Part shown: in pieces, positions 28,606-30,168 of the stretch | Position numbering within the stretch: the stretch's first letter is position 1 | Layout of the letters: each line of letters opens with the position of its first letter | Source: WVWN01 sp964563535 | GTDB taxonomy: Bacteria; RBG-13-66-14; B26-G2; WVWN01 | Assembly: GCA_964563535.1 (NCBI GenBank) | Contig: CAZLXP010000024.1 | Coordinates: 1-30,168, forward strand | Direction: 5' to 3' | DNA: 30,168 nucleotides | Notes under the pieces: generated by a model | What the model saw: the letters and a program-made list of their open reading frames with translations, nothing else | What the model was told of the DNA's origin: nothing | The model's database searches: none | Made by a program: the position numbers and the translations under genes

Positions 28606-30168
28606 CTATCGCCTCACGACCGCGTCGAAATTACACACGTCGTAGCAGGTGTTGCATTTGATGCACGTCGCGGCGTCTATGACGTGCGCCTCTTTCTTCT
28701 CGCCGGCGATGCACCCCTCGGGGCAATTCAACACGCAAAGCGTGCAGCCCGTGCATTTCTGGGGGTCGATGGAATAAGTGATGAGCGCCTTGCACACGCC
28801 GCCCGGGCACTTCTTGTCGCGGATGTGGGCCTCGTACTCTTCGCGGAAATATTTGATGGTGGAGAGGAGCGGGTTGGGGGCGGTCTGGCCGAGGCCGCAC
28901 AAGGAGCTGCGCTGGACGCCGAGGCCTATTTCCTCCAAGAGCTCGATGTCGCCCTCTTGCCCTTCGCCTCGGGTGATGCGGGTCAGGACGTCGGCCATGA
29001 CGCGGACGCCCTCGCGGCAGGGGGTGCATTTCCCGCACGATTCCTCGCCCAGGAAATTGAGGAAGTAACGGGCGACGTCCACCATGCAGGTATCCTCGTC
29101 CATTACTATCATGCCGCCGGAGCCCATCATGGAGCCCACCTTGGTCAGCTCGTCGAAGTCCACCGGCATGTCCAACAGCGATTCGGGGATGCAGCCGCCG
29201 GAGGGGCCGCCGGTCTGGACGCCTTTGAACTTCCGGTCCTTGGTAATGCCGCCGCCGATGTCGAAGACGATCTCGCGCAGCGTTATGCCCATAGGCACTT
29301 CGACCAGGCCGGTGTTTTTCACGTTGCCGACCAGCGAGAAGACCTTGGTCCCTTTGCTGCCCTCGGTCCCGATGGAGGCGAACCAATCCGCGCCGCGGTT
29401 TAATATTATGGGGACGTTGGCCCAGGTCTCGACGTTGTTTAAGACCGTCGGCTTGCCCCACAGCCCCACCTCCACCGTGTGGATATACTTGGACCGGGGG
29501 TCGCCGCGCTTCCCCTCGAGGGAGGCCATGAGGGCGGTGGACTCGCCGCATACGAACGCCCCGCCCCCCCGGTTGATCTTGAGGTCGAAGTTCAGCTCGG
29601 AGCCCAAAATTTTCTCGCCCAGCAGGCCGCGGCCGCGGAGGGTCTCCACGGCCATCCCCAGGAGGCGGACGGCGCCCGGATATTCCTGGCGGACGTAGAC
29701 GTAGCCGGCCTCCACGTTGCCGACGGCGTAGGCGCCGATGAGCATACCCTCGAGGACGATGTAGGGGTTGCCCTCCAGGATGGACCGGTCCATATAGGCG
29801 CCGGGGTCGCCCTCGTCCGCGTTGCAGACGACGTATTTTACGTCGCCCTTGACCTTACGGGCGGAGGCCCATTTGCGGCCGGTCGGGAAGCCGCCGCCGC
29901 CCCGGCCGCGGAGGCCGGATTTTTTTATCTCGTCGACGACCTCGTCCGGCGTCATCTCGAAGAGGGCTTTGGCCAGGGCCGCGAAGCCGCCGAAGGCCAG
30001 GTAATCTTCGAGGGAGGCCGGGTCGAGGAGGCCGTTGCCGCCGAGGACGACGCGCTGCTGGTGGGCGTAGAACGGGATCTCTTCCTCGGATAGAGCTCGC
30101 TTCTTGGTCGCCGGGTCGCGGTAGAGGAGTTTATCTATGACCTCGCCGCCCACGACCGTCGTTTCGAT
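28606..30168 (-). CDS. nuoF: NuoF-like NADH-binding subunit (5' end outside window)
   Basis: FMN- and NAD(H)-binding subunit of the NuoF/HoxF/HndC family. The frame is open to the right edge: a GTG near 30153 is an internal valine, since relatives usually carry an N-terminal thioredoxin-like [2Fe-2S] domain before this point. Visible are the FMN/NADH motifs GRGGGGFPTGRKW and CNADEGDPGAYMDR, the SLBB region, the N3-type cluster motif SCGKCTPCREG and a C-terminal two-cluster ferredoxin (CTGCTLCVLNCP, CIKCNTCYDVC). This architecture is that of NAD-linked bifurcating enzymes rather than complex I NuoF. It precedes hdrA by 22 nt in the same operon. Confidence 0.92.
   Translation of the reverse strand: METTVVGGEVIDKLLYRDPATKKRALSEEEIPFYAHQQRVVLGGNGLLDPASLEDYLAFGGFAALAKALFEMTPDEVVDEIKKSGLRGRGGGGFPTGRKWASARKVKGDVKYVVCNADEGDPGAYMDRSILEGNPYIVLEGMLIGAYAVGNVEAGYVYVRQEYPGAVRLLGMAVETLRGRGLLGEKILGSELNFDLKINRGGGAFVCGESTALMASLEGKRGDPRSKYIHTVEVGLWGKPTVLNNVETWANVPIILNRGADWFASIGTEGSKGTKVFSLVGNVKNTGLVEVPMGITLREIVFDIGGGITKDRKFKGVQTGGPSGGCIPESLLDMPVDFDELTKVGSMMGSGGMIVMDEDTCMVDVARYFLNFLGEESCGKCTPCREGVRVMADVLTRITRGEGQEGDIELLEEIGLGVQRSSLCGLGQTAPNPLLSTIKYFREEYEAHIRDKKCPGGVCKALITYSIDPQKCTGCTLCVLNCPEGCIAGEKKEAHVIDAATCIKCNTCYDVCNFDAVVRR

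Overview
The window looks like chromosomal DNA from an uncultured, strictly anaerobic bacterium of high G+C content. The case rests on gene content: flavin- and iron-sulfur-rich heterodisulfide-reductase (Hdr) type electron-transfer modules, a probable Re-type citrate synthase, a ferredoxin-type 2-oxoacid oxidoreductase subunit, a nickel-dependent lactate racemase, and no respiratory oxidase. I cannot name the phylum from sequence alone. Almost every base from about 2.1 kb to the right edge lies in genes on the minus strand; only the first 2.1 kb and one small gene near 24.4 kb run on the plus strand. No tRNA, rRNA, CRISPR array, IS transposase or integrase was seen.

Left edge (1-2110, plus): the end of an HdrA-MvhD fusion cut by the window edge, a tiny zinc-ribbon gene overlapping both neighbours, hdrC and hdrB, closed by a bidirectional terminator. 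Next (5659-2172, minus): a two-gene unit with a lone 2-oxoacid:ferredoxin oxidoreductase gamma subunit and a large tandem nucleotidyltransferase protein resembling GlnE/GlnD. Then (13624-5843, minus), ending at a strong terminator: Re-citrate synthase, a gamma-glutamylcyclotransferase-like fusion protein, an RsbRD-like regulator, a zinc-ribbon/TPR protein, aconitase and NADP isocitrate dehydrogenase. Together these make 2-oxoglutarate from acetyl-CoA and oxaloacetate, beside a candidate nitrogen-signalling enzyme.

Right part (30168-13718, minus): a NuoF-like subunit (cut by the edge), a 1077-residue HdrA with a NuoG-like front end, MvhD, three Flox/HydGB-like subunits, a GcvH-like lipoyl protein, lactate racemase LarA, a fused FAD/Fe-S/CCG dehydrogenase of the D-lactate/glycolate type, and a lipoate-protein ligase. 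I read this as one lactate-oxidation and electron-bifurcation locus in which a lipoyl carrier may link a CCG-domain (HdrD-like) dehydrogenase to the Hdr-Flox complex. That link is inference.

The locus is interrupted by accessory DNA: a 56-bp-period palindromic repeat array (25089-25349), a DUF3795 gene pair with a divergent small gene (23571-24647), a HicB/VapB cassette (20155-20696) and a HepT/MntA cassette (19250-19918). The last two are each flanked by a partial duplicate of the neighbouring core gene. Between them sits a relic that appears to preserve the original floxA-gcvH junction.
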